Assembly (NCBI GenBank): GCA_020629375.1
Contig: JAHDDK010000022.1
Location: 1 to 59,429, forward strand
Direction of reading: 5' to 3'
Source of the DNA: Acidimicrobiales bacterium
GTDB lineage: Bacteria > Actinomycetota > Acidimicrobiia > Acidimicrobiales > SHLQ01
Length of the DNA: 59,429 nucleotides
In this document: positions 28,803-37,854 of the stretch, piece by piece
Position numbering within the stretch: position 1 is the first letter of the stretch
Layout of the letters: each line of letters opens with the position of its first letter
Notes under the pieces: generated by a model
What the model saw: the letters and a program-made list of their open reading frames with translations, nothing else
Database searches by the model: none
What the model was told of the DNA's origin: nothing
Made by a program: the position numbers and the translations under genes

Positions 28803-30202
28803 CGCGCACCTCGATTCGGGGTGAACACCTCGGCGCCGAGACGGATGCCGTGGTCAGCCAGCTTCTCGGCGAACTTCGGACGGACACCCGTTGGCTGCAG
28901 CGTTCCCTTGAGCTTGCCGTCTTCGCCAACACCTGCCGCGAAGTCGAACAAGAAGATGTCCTGAAGGATGATCACGTCCCCCTCCATGCCCTGAACCTCG
29001 GTGATATGGCTGATCTTTCGAGAGCCGTCGCGTTGGCGGCCGATCTGGATCACGAGGTCGATGGCAGACGACATCTGGTCTCGGATCGCCCGAACCGGAA
29101 GGTCATATCCGGCCATCATCGTCAGGGTTTCGATACGAGTCAGTGCGTCGCGTGGGGTGTTGGCGTGAACCGTGGTGAGCGAGCCGTCGTGGCCCGTGTT
29201 CATGGCCTGGAGCATGTCGAGCGCTTCGCCACCGCGACACTCACCGACGACGATGCGGTCCGGCCGCATACGAAGCGAATTCTTGACGAGGTCGCGAATG
29301 GTGACCTCTCCCTTGCCTTCGACATTGGCAGGGCGCGACTCCATGCAGAGCACGTGGTCCTGGCGGAGCTGGAGCTCCTTGGCATCCTCGATCGTGATCA
29401 CTCGTTCGCCCTCGGGGATGAACGACGACATGACGTTGAGCGTGGTCGTCTTGCCCGAGCCTGTACCGCCCGAGATGATCACGTTGAGCTTGCCGATGAT
29501 GCACGCTTGGAGGAACCGTGCTGCGGCGGGAGTCAGCGTGCCGAAGCCGATGAGGTCTTCGATTCCGAGTGGATCCTTCGAGAACTTTCGAATCGTGAGA
29601 AACGGGCCACCGATGGCGAGTGGCGGGATCACGGCATTTACTCGGGAGCCGTCGGGGAGGCGGGCGTCACACAATGGTGACGATTCGTCGATTCGACGAC
29701 CGACCTGCGCGACGATCTTCTCGATCACCCGTCGCAAGTGATCTTCGTCGAGGAACTTCACGGGGGCGATGCCCGGCTTGCCCGAACGCTCCACGAACAC
29801 CTGGTCGGGCCCGTTCACCATGATTTCCGACACGGACTCGTCGTGCAGCAAAGGGTCGATCGGCCCGTAGCCGAGCACATCGTTCGCAATTGAATGGATG
29901 AGCCGTTGCTTGTCGGCCGCTGACAGCGGAACTCGGCTCTCTTCGACGGCACGTTCGAGCGTGTTGAAGACCATCTGCTTGAGCTGGTCCTCGGGCATCT
30001 CCGAGTCGTACAAGGTCGTGCCGAGCTCGTCGATGAGCTGGCCATGAATCCGGCTTCGCAGCTCCTGAATGCCGGACGGCGGCTTCGCCTGTCCGGGCGC
30101 GGGCTGCTGCTGGGCGGCTGGAGCCTGCCCGGGCGTCCCGGCTCCGCCGGCCGCACCAGGTGCGCCGCCTTGAACTTCGGAGAGGCGTTGATAGAGCGAC
30201 AT
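28799..30202 (-). CDS. tadA: TadA/CpaF secretion ATPase
   Basis: The 467-residue cytoplasmic motor of the Tad pilus belongs to the type II/IV secretion ATPase family. After a Pro/Gln/Ala-rich N-terminus (about 12-42), an N-terminal domain contains EIMVNGPDQVFVERSG. Walker A GGTGSGKT is near 245-252, the Asp box TIEDAKELQL near 270, Walker B DRIVVGECRGGEALDML near 315, and the His box GHDGSLTTVHANTP near 337. All catalytic parts are present. AGGAG lies 8 bases before the ATG. Confidence 0.96.
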   Translation of the reverse strand: MSLYQRLSEVQGGAPGAAGGAGTPGQAPAAQQQPAPGQAKPPSGIQELRSRIHGQLIDELGTTLYDSEMPEDQLKQMVFNTLERAVEESRVPLSAADKQRLIHSIANDVLGYGPIDPLLHDESVSEIMVNGPDQVFVERSGKPGIAPVKFLDEDHLRRVIEKIVAQVGRRIDESSPLCDARLPDGSRVNAVIPPLAIGGPFLTIRKFSKDPLGIEDLIGFGTLTPAAARFLQACIIGKLNVIISGGTGSGKTTTLNVMSSFIPEGERVITIEDAKELQLRQDHVLCMESRPANVEGKGEVTIRDLVKNSLRMRPDRIVVGECRGGEALDMLQAMNTGHDGSLTTVHANTPRDALTRIETLTMMAGYDLPVRAIRDQMSSAIDLVIQIGRQRDGSRKISHITEVQGMEGDVIILQDIFLFDFAAGVGEDGKLKGTLQPTGVRPKFAEKLADHGIRLGAEVFTPNRGAR

Positions 30203-30254
30203 CGGAGGGCTCCTGCAGGAGGGTTGGAAGACAGTGGGTTACGGAGGTGGCGGG

Positions 30255-31472
30255 TCAGCCGCGCCGGCGGCGGACCTCGGCATCGGCTTCGGAGAGCCGA
30301 TCAGCGAGCGCACGGATCGACTTGGCGACGCCGCTCTTGGGATGAGAGTGCACGAACGGCACGCCCTTGTTGACCGACTGTGGCACGACGACATCGGAGG
30401 GAATCAGCGCATCTGCAGTGACCTGCAGGGTGCGCTCGACGCCACCGATGTCGAGCTTGACCTTCGAGTTGGCACGGTTGAGGATGAGCCGCAGCTTCTC
30501 CATCGGCGTGTTGAGCAACCGAAGCGTCTGCAGTCCGATCTTGACGTTCTTGATGTTCGGAATGTCCATGCCGGCGACGAGCAACACGTCATCGCTGGCC
30601 TCGACGAGACCCAACACCACATCGTTGAAGTAGGCGGGTGTGTCGATCACGACGTGGCTGCAGAACCGACGCAGCACCTCGACGATCTTCACCATCTCGG
30701 CGGCGCCGATCTGGTCGGCGAATGCCGGCTCGAGCGGTGCGGGAAGCACTCGGAGACCAGACGCCTCGTGTGTCGAGAGCAGACTCTCCAGAAGCGACGT
30801 GTCGAGCCGTTCGATGTTCGTCACGGCGTCCACGATCGTGTGGCTCGGCGCGAGCTTCATCATCACGGCGACGTCACCAAACTGCAGGTCGGCGTCGACG
30901 AGACAGACGGGCCCATCGGCACGTTCGGCCAGAACGACGGCCAGATTCGTGGCGATCACGGACTTTCCGGAACCGCCCTTGGTCGAGAACACGGTCGTCA
31001 CCCGGCCAAGCCCATCGCCGTCACCACCGGTGGCCACGGGATGATTGGTCGCTGCCGGTACTGGCGCAGCAAGTCCCGCACCGACACGCTCGATCGCTTC
31101 GACGATCTGCAAAGTGTCGCCTTGCAACGTGAGGACGTCCTTGACGCCGGAACGAAGGGCCAACTGGAGGACAGTGGTTGAGAGCTCGTCGGCCACGAGG
31201 ATGACACCCACGTCCGAACGAGCGAGATTTCGGTCGACCGATGCCAGGACCTCAGGCTCCGAACAGGATGGGCCGAGCACGACCACGACCGGGGTGCCAT
31301 TGAGGCGAGGAACGATGTCCTCCACTCGTTCGAATCCGGTCACGCCCGGCCCGAGGCGTTCCTCGAGGTCCATGCGTACAGCCGGAACGGCTTCGACGAC
31401 GGCGACGGCGAGTTGCATCGGGGCGGGTGCGGGTTCGTTCGGAGTGATCTCGTTGAAGTCAAACGCTGCCAT
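30255..31472 (-). CDS. tadZ: TadZ/CpaE-like MinD-family localisation ATPase
   Basis: This 405-residue protein has an N-terminal receiver-like domain (about 10-140; VVVVLGPSCSEPEVL, VADELSTTVLQLALRSGVKDVL). A MinD/ParA-type ATPase domain follows (deviant Walker A FSTKGGSGKSVIATNL, DADLQFGDVAVMM, VIDTPAYFNDVVLG). TadZ/CpaE proteins place the pilus machine at the pole. The C-terminus ends in a run of Arg. ATG 31472 follows the cpaB stop by 1 bp; an upstream start at 31499 would lie inside cpaB. Confidence 0.92.
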   Translation of the reverse strand: MAAFDFNEITPNEPAPAPMQLAVAVVEAVPAVRMDLEERLGPGVTGFERVEDIVPRLNGTPVVVVLGPSCSEPEVLASVDRNLARSDVGVILVADELSTTVLQLALRSGVKDVLTLQGDTLQIVEAIERVGAGLAAPVPAATNHPVATGGDGDGLGRVTTVFSTKGGSGKSVIATNLAVVLAERADGPVCLVDADLQFGDVAVMMKLAPSHTIVDAVTNIERLDTSLLESLLSTHEASGLRVLPAPLEPAFADQIGAAEMVKIVEVLRRFCSHVVIDTPAYFNDVVLGLVEASDDVLLVAGMDIPNIKNVKIGLQTLRLLNTPMEKLRLILNRANSKVKLDIGGVERTLQVTADALIPSDVVVPQSVNKGVPFVHSHPKSGVAKSIRALADRLSEADAEVRRRRG

Positions 31473-31473
31473 G

Positions 31474-32487
31474 TCAGCCCTCTTCGGTCTCTTCGTCATC
31501 GCCGGCGGTATCCGACGATTCGGTGGCGGGATCGGTCTCGGCCGGCTCGGCGACCGAATCGGTCACCGAACCGCTGTCAGACGTCGCCGAGCCACCAGCG
31601 GCATCGGCGTCGTTCTGGGTGTCGAACGGATCGACGAATCCCTCGCGGCCGTACGGCGTGACGATTTGGGGGTTCTCGCCGGGAAGGTCTTCGTCGGTCA
31701 AGATCGCGTCGAGGACGTCGTTCGGCCGGGCTTCCGGACTCCACGCGTCAGGCAGGAGGCTCAGCGTGATGTTCGACTCGGGCACCGACAAGATGCGCTG
31801 AGCGGCCTCGGCCGGGATCGCAAAGGTGAGTTCGAGCGACGCGACTTCCTCACCGCCCTCGGGCAGAGGAAGTTCTTCTTCTCCGCTGGCGAAGCCATCA
31901 CCGACGATTTCGCCGTTGATGGCAACGATGCGAACGCCGCGGTAGAGATAGCGAGCAGGCCGCTGATATGGCGTCTGACGGGCAGAGGTGTCGAAGGCGT
32001 CGTCTTCGCCGACGGGCGGCAGCGGATCACCGAGCGCAATGATGTCCACGAAGTCGCCCGGTTCGATGAAGCCGGCGACGGCACGGTTCTTCGGCAGGGT
32101 GATCGAAATCGCCACCTGATCATCAGCCACGAGATCGGCGAACGTGGTCTCCACGATCTCGGGGTCGTCGAACATGCCCTGAACGAGGATCTGGTTGGCG
32201 GCAAGGTTGCCGACGGCGATTCGACCCTGGATCTGCGACAGATCAGTAACCGAGGTCGTCGGACGGAACGAGCTCTCGACCTCCCGCTCCTCGAGCCGGC
32301 CCGTCTGGATCACGTCCGTGGCGGTCGTTCCAGCCGGAATGTCCTGGGCGACCACCCAGACCTGAACTCGTGCAGTGTCTTGAAGAACTTCGTCCTCCAC
32401 TCCACGGATGTAGTTCAAGAGGGCGAACCCTGCGAGCGCTCCGAGAAGAATGGAGCCAATCAACATGATGATCTTGCGCGATCCCAC
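31474..32487 (-). CDS. cpaB: CpaB/RcpC-like pilus assembly protein (SAF domain)
   Basis: The 337-residue protein has an N-terminal membrane anchor (about 6-27, IIMLIGSILLGALAGFALL). A SAF domain follows (about 42-105; VVAQDIPAGTTATDV, GRIAVGNLAANQILVQGMF), then an RcpC-like region (AISITLPKNRAVAGFIEPGDFVDII). An acidic Ser/Thr/Glu-rich tail (about 275-337) is low-complexity and probably exposed. It is the first gene of the Tad run. GTG start with TGAGG 6 bases upstream. Confidence 0.88.
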   Translation of the reverse strand: MGSRKIIMLIGSILLGALAGFALLNYIRGVEDEVLQDTARVQVWVVAQDIPAGTTATDVIQTGRLEEREVESSFRPTTSVTDLSQIQGRIAVGNLAANQILVQGMFDDPEIVETTFADLVADDQVAISITLPKNRAVAGFIEPGDFVDIIALGDPLPPVGEDDAFDTSARQTPYQRPARYLYRGVRIVAINGEIVGDGFASGEEELPLPEGGEEVASLELTFAIPAEAAQRILSVPESNITLSLLPDAWSPEARPNDVLDAILTDEDLPGENPQIVTPYGREGFVDPFDTQNDADAAGGSATSDSGSVTDSVAEPAETDPATESSDTAGDDEETEEG

Positions 32488-32656
32488 GACAACCTCACTT
32501 GTATGGCCCCTAGGCCTGCTGGTGCGATAAGAGAGTGATCGGTCTCCCAGATCGTTTGTTGAGCAGAACCACCAAAGTCCTCGGCGATCCCCGCGAGCCC
32601 AAAACGGCAGATACCGCCCCGCAGGGCGGCATCACACCAGATTTTCGGTTCGGAGA

Positions 32657-32677
32657 GTGGCCGACTCGGTCGGCCAC
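32657..32677 (-). terminator. Hairpin downstream of rpsA
   Basis: An 8-bp perfect stem (GTGGCCGA with TCGGCCAC) closes a 5-base loop just beyond the rpsA stop, in the 201-bp gap before cpaB. A second GC-rich hairpin (CCGCC...GGCGG) lies further on, near 32613-32630. There is no clear T-run; on the minus strand the sequence reaches AAAATCT about 15 bases later. A transcription end for rpsA is plausible. The promoter for cpaB should lie in the rest of this gap, but I cannot place it. Confidence 0.45.
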
Positions 32678-32688
32678 TGCCGGGGAAA

Positions 32689-34080
32689 TCAGCCCTCGGC
32701 GGCCTCTTCGGCCACCTCAGCAGGCGCCTCGACGGTCTCCGCTGCTTCGACGGTCTCCGCTGCCTCAGCAGTCTCTCCGCCGTCTCCGGAGTCAGCCGCA
32801 ACCGGGGCAGCATCGCCATGTTCGGCGAAGTACTCCTCCCAGGCTTCCTGTCCCTCGGAGCTGTAATCGCCGCCGATGTAGTTGCCTTCGTCGTCGTAGG
32901 CATGCTCACCGAAGTGCTCTTGGTACTCGGCCGCCACGACGCCACCCTCGGCAGCCTGCTTGATCGACAAGCTGATCCGCCGGCGCTGGAGGTCGAGATC
33001 GATGATCTTGACCCAAAGCTCTTCGCCCGGTGTGACGACCTGCTCGGGAAGGTCGACGTGGTGAGCTGACATCTCCGAGATGTGCACCAAGCCCTCGATT
33101 CCGTCGCCCACCTGCACGAACGAGCCAAACGGAACGAGCTTCGTGACTCGACCGTAGACGAGCTCGCCAGGACGGTGGTCGGAGGCAAACTCCTGCCACG
33201 GATCCTGCTGGGTGGCCTTGAGGGACAGCGAGATGCGCTCGCGGCTCAGATCGACTTCGAGGACCTGAACCTCGATCTCGTCGCCAACCGACACGACCGA
33301 ACCTGGGTGGTCGACATGCTTCCACGACAGCTCGGAAACGTGCACGAGGCCGTCCATGCCGCCGAGGTCGACGAAAGCACCGAAGTTGACGACCGACGAG
33401 ACGACACCGGTCCGGACCTCGCCCGGCTTGAGATTGTCGAGGAACTCCTCACGCTGCTCGCGCTGGGTTTCTTCAAGCCAACCACGTCGGCTGAGCACGA
33501 CGTTGTTGCGGTTTTTGTCGAGTTCGATGATCTTCGCCTCGATCTCCTTGCCGACATACGGCTGGAGATCGCGGACGCGCCGCAGCTCGACGAGTGACGC
33601 AGGCAAGAATCCGCGGAGACCGATATCGACGATGAGGCCGCCCTTGACGACCTCGATGACGTTGCCCTTGACGATGCCGTCGGCTTCCTTGACCTCTTCG
33701 ATCTTGCCCCAGGCCCGCTCGTATTGCGCACGCTTCTTGGACAGGACGAGGCGGCCGTCCTTGTCCTCCTTCTGAAGGACGAGCGCTTCGACGCTCTCGC
33801 CGAGGCTGACGATTTCGAACGGGTCGGCGTCGTTGCGGATCGACAGCTCCCGCGACGGGATGACGCCTTCGGCTTTGTAGCCGATGTCAAGAAGTACTTC
33901 GTCACGGTCGATCTTGACAACCGACCCTTCGACGAGTTGCCCGTCTTCGACCGTCACCATCGACGCGGTATAGGCCGCGTCGAGGTCGGCGTCGGCGACG
34001 TCATTTTCGGTGATGGGACGGGGGATGTAGTTGCCTTCGGCATCGAAGCTGCCGAATTCGGTTGTGGTCGTATCAGTCAC
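32689..34080 (-). CDS. rpsA: 30S ribosomal protein S1
   Basis: This 463-residue protein carries four S1 RNA-binding domains starting near 45, 130, 220 and 305. Signatures are GSVVKIDRDEVLLDIGYKAE, KGGLIVDIGLRGFLPAS, VVNFGAFVDLGGMDGLVHVS and FGSFVQVGDGIEGLVHIS. An acidic tail rich in Glu, Ala and Val follows. Four domains and this length are normal for actinobacterial S1. I chose GTG 34080, giving VTDTTTTEFGS; no strong ribosome site is visible. The frame extends to 34125. polA ends 94 bp upstream. Confidence 0.96.
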   Translation of the reverse strand: MTDTTTTEFGSFDAEGNYIPRPITENDVADADLDAAYTASMVTVEDGQLVEGSVVKIDRDEVLLDIGYKAEGVIPSRELSIRNDADPFEIVSLGESVEALVLQKEDKDGRLVLSKKRAQYERAWGKIEEVKEADGIVKGNVIEVVKGGLIVDIGLRGFLPASLVELRRVRDLQPYVGKEIEAKIIELDKNRNNVVLSRRGWLEETQREQREEFLDNLKPGEVRTGVVSSVVNFGAFVDLGGMDGLVHVSELSWKHVDHPGSVVSVGDEIEVQVLEVDLSRERISLSLKATQQDPWQEFASDHRPGELVYGRVTKLVPFGSFVQVGDGIEGLVHISEMSAHHVDLPEQVVTPGEELWVKIIDLDLQRRRISLSIKQAAEGGVVAAEYQEHFGEHAYDDEGNYIGGDYSSEGQEAWEEYFAEHGDAAPVAADSGDGGETAEAAETVEAAETVEAPAEVAEEAAEG

Positions 34081-34174
34081 AGGGCTCTTATCGGATGAAT
34101 GTTGGTTGGGAATCCGTGGGCACACGCGTCACGGATGCACTCGCGTCGAGCGCCGAGATCAGGCTAGTGCCGCC

Positions 34175-36832
34175 TCAGCCCTTTGCGTCCGCCCACGTCT
34201 GACCGAACGCGAGGTTGACCGCAAGCGGCACTCGGAGGTCGAAGGCATCTTCCATAACCCCGGTCGTCAGGGCCCCGAGTTCGTCTTGCTGATCCGGCGG
34301 GATCTCGAGAATCACCTCATCATGGACCTGAAGAATGAGGCGAGCATCGATATCCGAGCTCTGCAGTTGGTCATCGAGGCGAACCAGCGCCACCTTGAAG
34401 ATGTCCGCGGCGAGTCCCTGAATGCCAGCGTTCATCGCCTGGCGTTCTCCGGCCTGACGAATGCGGAAGTTGCTCGAGGACAACTCCGGGATTCGGCGAC
34501 GTCGGCCGAAGAGCGTCTCGGTGTAGCCGCGCTGTCGGGCTTCGGCCACGGTGCGATCCATGTACTCCCGCACGGCCGGGAAGGCGTCGAAGTACGCGGT
34601 CAGGATCTGCGCAGCCTCGTCGGTCGGAATGCCGAGTCGTTGCCCAAGGCCATACGCCTCCATGCCGTACGCGAGTCCGTACGACACCATCTTCGCCTTC
34701 GACCGCTGTTCGATCGAGACCGCATCCGGGTCGACGTCGAACACGCGTGATGCCGTTGCGTTGTGAATATCGTCGCCGGCCTCGAATGCCCCGATCAGCC
34801 CCGGGTCTTCGGCGAGGTGAGCGATGCATCGCAGCTCGATCTGGTTGTAGTCGGCGACGAGGAGCTCGTAGCCGTCCCCCGGCACGAACGCCTTGCGGAA
34901 CTCTCGCCCCATCTCGGACCGCACCGGGATGTTGTGCAGGTTGGGCGCATCCGAGCTGAGGCGACCGGTTCGGGCCACCGTCTGGTTGAACGTCGCCCGG
35001 ATGCGATCACCCGGTCCGACCTCGGCGAGCAGGCCCTGACCATACGTCGAGCGAAGCTTCTCGACTTCGCGGTACTGGAGCAGGTGATCGACGATCGGAT
35101 GGTCGTCCCGCATCTTCTCGAGCGTCGCCGCGTCGGTCGAATAACCGGTCTTGGTCTTCTTCTGCGGTGTCAGACCGAGACGCTCGAACAACACCTCGCG
35201 GAGTTGTTTTGTCGAGTTGACGTTGAACTCCATACCGGCGTCGTCGTGCACGAGCTTCCGGAGCCGCTCGGTCTCCGCGGTGAGATGATCGCGGAGCCGT
35301 GTCAGCTCGGCGACGTCGACACCGATTCCGATCGCTTCCATTCGAGCCAACACGCCGATCAATGGCACCTCGATGGTGGCATTGAGCTCGGCCAAACCCT
35401 GCGCCTCCAAGGCCGCATGGAGAGGGTCGATCAGCGCCGCCACGCCCAGGGCGTTCCGCCCGGCTCGCGTCGCGGTGTCCACGGTGTCTCCATCGCCGAA
35501 GTCGAGCTGACCGCTCGCGGCCGGCCCTGGGTCCGGAAGGGCCGCATCGGTATATCGCTCGACGACCTCGGCGAGCAGATATCTCGTCTCCGCCGGGTCG
35601 AGCAGGTAGGCGGCGATCGCCGTATCGAGCGCCAACCTCGGGGCGAGGTGCTCGCGCCGAGAGACTCGACGCAAGAACGGTTTTGCGTCGTGAAGAGCCA
35701 CCCCTGCTCGGGGAGCGATCGTTGCCAGCGCAGCACCGACGGCGTCGTCGTTCAGGACGGTTTCGGGGATGAAGACGACCGCGCCTTCCTCCGGACGTAC
35801 GGCAACGGCAAGACCCGCATCGGGGTCATCGTCGTCGACTGCAAGCGCAACCGGCGAGCCGTCCGGAATCGATGTCAGCGCAGCAACTGCCGCTTCGACG
35901 GTCGAGAGCGTGTCCACCTCGGCCTCGAGCACGCGTCGCTCGGCGGCGACTCCAGCGCCACCGATCACCTCGGCGAGCCGGTCGTGAAGTGTTCGGAACT
36001 CGAGGAAGTCGAAGAGCCGCCGAATCTCCTCGTGATCCGGCTCACCCGGAACCAGGTCGTCGATACCGAACTCGATCGGCGCGTCCCGGACCAGCTCCAT
36101 GAGTTCGAGGTTGAGACGCGCTTGATCTTCGCTTTCCTGGAGGTTCTGCTTGAGTTTCGGGGTTTGCTCGTCGGCGGCTCCGAAGATCCCGTCGAGTGTC
36201 TCGTATTTGTTGACGAGCTTGGCGGCCGTCTTCTCCCCGACACCGGGCACGCCGGGCAAGTTGTCCGAGTTGTCGCCGCGCAGCGACGCGTAGGTCACGT
36301 ACCGGCGTGGATGCACGCCGGTACGTTCTTCGATCCCTGCTTCGTCGTAGAGCGCGTAGTCCGAGACGCCCCGGCGGTTGTACAGGACCGACACGTGGGG
36401 ATCTTCGACCAACTGATACGCGTCGCGGTCGCCTGTGACGACGATCGCCGCTCGTCCGGCGTCTCGTGCTTGGGTCGCCAGGGTGGCGAGGATGTCGTCG
36501 GCCTCAAAACCCGGACATTCGAGGATGGGTATGGCGAGCGCCGTGATCACCTCTCGCACCAGTCCCATCTGCTGGCGGAGAATGTCGGGCGCCGCGTCGC
36601 GGTTGGCCTTGTACTCGGTGTTGCGGACATGTCGAAAGGTCGGCTCGGGCAAGTCGAACGCCACGCACACGCCTGCCGGATCATGGTCGCGGAGCAGGTT
36701 GATCAGCATGGACGTGAACCCGAAGACCGCGTTGGTGACCTGACCCGATGCGGTCGACATGTCGGACGGAAGCGCGAAGAACGCCCGGTAGGTGAGCGAG
36801 TTACCGTCGATGAGAAGGAGAGGCTTGGCCAC
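34175..36832 (-). CDS. polA: DNA polymerase I
   Basis: The 885-residue enzyme has three regions. The 5'-3' exonuclease is at about 1-290 (LLIDGNSLTYRAFFALP, VTGDRDAYQLVED, GDNSDNLPGVPGVGEKTA). The central domain is about 310-500; it lacks the DxE-type acidic motifs of a proofreading exonuclease and is probably inactive, as in other actinobacteria. The family A polymerase is about 510-885, with motif A VADYNQIELR, motif B RSKAKMVSYGLAYGM and motif C LQVHDEVILEIP. It serves repair and Okazaki fragment processing. Confidence 0.97.
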   Translation of the reverse strand: MAKPLLLIDGNSLTYRAFFALPSDMSTASGQVTNAVFGFTSMLINLLRDHDPAGVCVAFDLPEPTFRHVRNTEYKANRDAAPDILRQQMGLVREVITALAIPILECPGFEADDILATLATQARDAGRAAIVVTGDRDAYQLVEDPHVSVLYNRRGVSDYALYDEAGIEERTGVHPRRYVTYASLRGDNSDNLPGVPGVGEKTAAKLVNKYETLDGIFGAADEQTPKLKQNLQESEDQARLNLELMELVRDAPIEFGIDDLVPGEPDHEEIRRLFDFLEFRTLHDRLAEVIGGAGVAAERRVLEAEVDTLSTVEAAVAALTSIPDGSPVALAVDDDDPDAGLAVAVRPEEGAVVFIPETVLNDDAVGAALATIAPRAGVALHDAKPFLRRVSRREHLAPRLALDTAIAAYLLDPAETRYLLAEVVERYTDAALPDPGPAASGQLDFGDGDTVDTATRAGRNALGVAALIDPLHAALEAQGLAELNATIEVPLIGVLARMEAIGIGVDVAELTRLRDHLTAETERLRKLVHDDAGMEFNVNSTKQLREVLFERLGLTPQKKTKTGYSTDAATLEKMRDDHPIVDHLLQYREVEKLRSTYGQGLLAEVGPGDRIRATFNQTVARTGRLSSDAPNLHNIPVRSEMGREFRKAFVPGDGYELLVADYNQIELRCIAHLAEDPGLIGAFEAGDDIHNATASRVFDVDPDAVSIEQRSKAKMVSYGLAYGMEAYGLGQRLGIPTDEAAQILTAYFDAFPAVREYMDRTVAEARQRGYTETLFGRRRRIPELSSSNFRIRQAGERQAMNAGIQGLAADIFKVALVRLDDQLQSSDIDARLILQVHDEVILEIPPDQQDELGALTTGVMEDAFDLRVPLAVNLAFGQTWADAKG

Positions 36833-36928
36833 GGCCCGACCCTATCGACGACCCGGAATCGTTGTCCGATTCGGAATCGACGACACCCGCTCCCCCGAGG
36901 ATTCCGTCCGGACCGTTTCGGGCCCGAT

Positions 36929-37516
36929 TCAGGCCGGGTCGGGCGTCAACGTGCCTGCGAGGACTTGGTCGGCGATGTCGCGCATCGACGTGCGCTTGCC
37001 CATCGCCGACGTCTGGATGAAACGGAAAGCCTGCGCCTCAGGCAACCCATGCTTGTCCATCAACGCCCCCTTCGCCCGGTCGATGACCTTTCGGGCCTCG
37101 AGCTGTTCGGAGAGCTTCTCGTTCTGCTGTGTCAATGCGACCACGTCGCGATGTCGGGCGAGAGCCATCTCGATCGCGGGAACGAGATCGGAGCGCTGCC
37201 AGGGCTTCACGAGGTAGGCGAGGGCTCCGGCTTCCGCGGCCCGCTCAACGAGCTCACGCTGACCGAACGCAGTAAGGATCAAGACGGCTGCGGCTTTCGT
37301 CTCGACGATCTCTCGGGCGACTTCGATGCCGTCGAGGCCCGGCATACGCACGTCGAGAATCGCGAGGTCTGGAAGGAGGTCGTGCACGAGCCGAAGGGCA
37401 TCGTCGCCTCGTCCGACGTCGGCGATCACGTCGTATCCCTCCTCGCGGAGCGTTTCGACGAGATCGAGTCGAATGATGGCCTCGTCCTCAGCAACGAGCA
37501 CCCGCGGCGCGGTCAT
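36929..37516 (-). CDS. ANTAR-domain response regulator, PdtaR-like
   Basis: This 195-residue RNA-binding antiterminator has an N-terminal receiver domain (about 1-120; acidic AEDEA, phospho-acceptor in LAILDVRMPGLDG, Thr in LILTAFG, Lys in AYLVKPW). A C-terminal ANTAR domain follows (about 135-190; QLEARKVIDRAKGALMDKHG, FRFIQTSAMGKRTSM). The layout matches M. tuberculosis PdtaR (Rv1626), which acts with the kinase PdtaS. No histidine kinase is adjacent. It overlaps the upstream coiled-coil gene by 4 bp (ATGA). A GCCCGA/TCGGGC inverted repeat covers its stop codon region. Confidence 0.92.
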   Translation of the reverse strand: MTAPRVLVAEDEAIIRLDLVETLREEGYDVIADVGRGDDALRLVHDLLPDLAILDVRMPGLDGIEVAREIVETKAAAVLILTAFGQRELVERAAEAGALAYLVKPWQRSDLVPAIEMALARHRDVVALTQQNEKLSEQLEARKVIDRAKGALMDKHGLPEAQAFRFIQTSAMGKRTSMRDIADQVLAGTLTPDPA

Positions 37517-37797
37517 GACGACATCCCATCGAGGAGTTCGTCCTGACGTTGTTCGAGCTGCGAAATTCGGGCGACCAGATCGTCGTGGTGGCGGGCCATA
37601 GAAGCAGCATGGCGCGACGCGTCGTGAAACTCGTGTTCGGCGAGCGGAGTTTCGGAAACCATCGCCCGAATTCGGGCCTCCTCGGCTTCGCCGGTGAGGT
37701 GTTCGAGTTGATCAACGGCGATTCGGAGCTCCTCACGGGCGCGCCGGAGTTCTTCGCTCGTCTCACGGAGTCGACGTTCGATCATCGAACGCTTCAT
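37513..37797 (-). CDS. Small coiled-coil protein coupled to the ANTAR regulator
   Basis: The 94-residue protein is mostly charged heptads: ERRLRETSEELRRAREELRI near the N-terminus and ISQLEQRQDELLDGM at the end, with a His-rich middle (EHEFHDASRHAASMARHHDD). It has no membrane segment or signal peptide. Its stop overlaps the ATG of the ANTAR regulator, so the two should be made together, and it may bind the regulator or its kinase (inference). I do not recognise a named family. Confidence 0.7.
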   Translation of the reverse strand: MKRSMIERRLRETSEELRRAREELRIAVDQLEHLTGEAEEARIRAMVSETPLAEHEFHDASRHAASMARHHDDLVARISQLEQRQDELLDGMSS

Positions 37798-37854
37798 CGG
37801 GGTACGTTTCCCTTGGCGGTCACGGACTCGGAGTGTACGAGTACCCTCGCCCGA

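Noticed and set aside
32488..32688. A small gene or RNA in the cpaB-rpsA gap
   Set aside because: No frame with a ribosome site and plausible protein was found. Two GC hairpins are better explained as the rpsA transcript end.
36853..36874. A bulged hairpin before polA as an ANTAR-type antiterminator target
   Set aside because: ANTAR targets have two adjacent hairpins with matching hexaloops; here there is one bulged stem with a short loop and no second partner.
34763..37546. A 927-residue open frame on the plus strand
   Set aside because: It lies antisense to polA and the ANTAR regulator, both with full catalytic motifs. Long antisense frames are expected in high-GC genes, and the translation has no recognisable domain.
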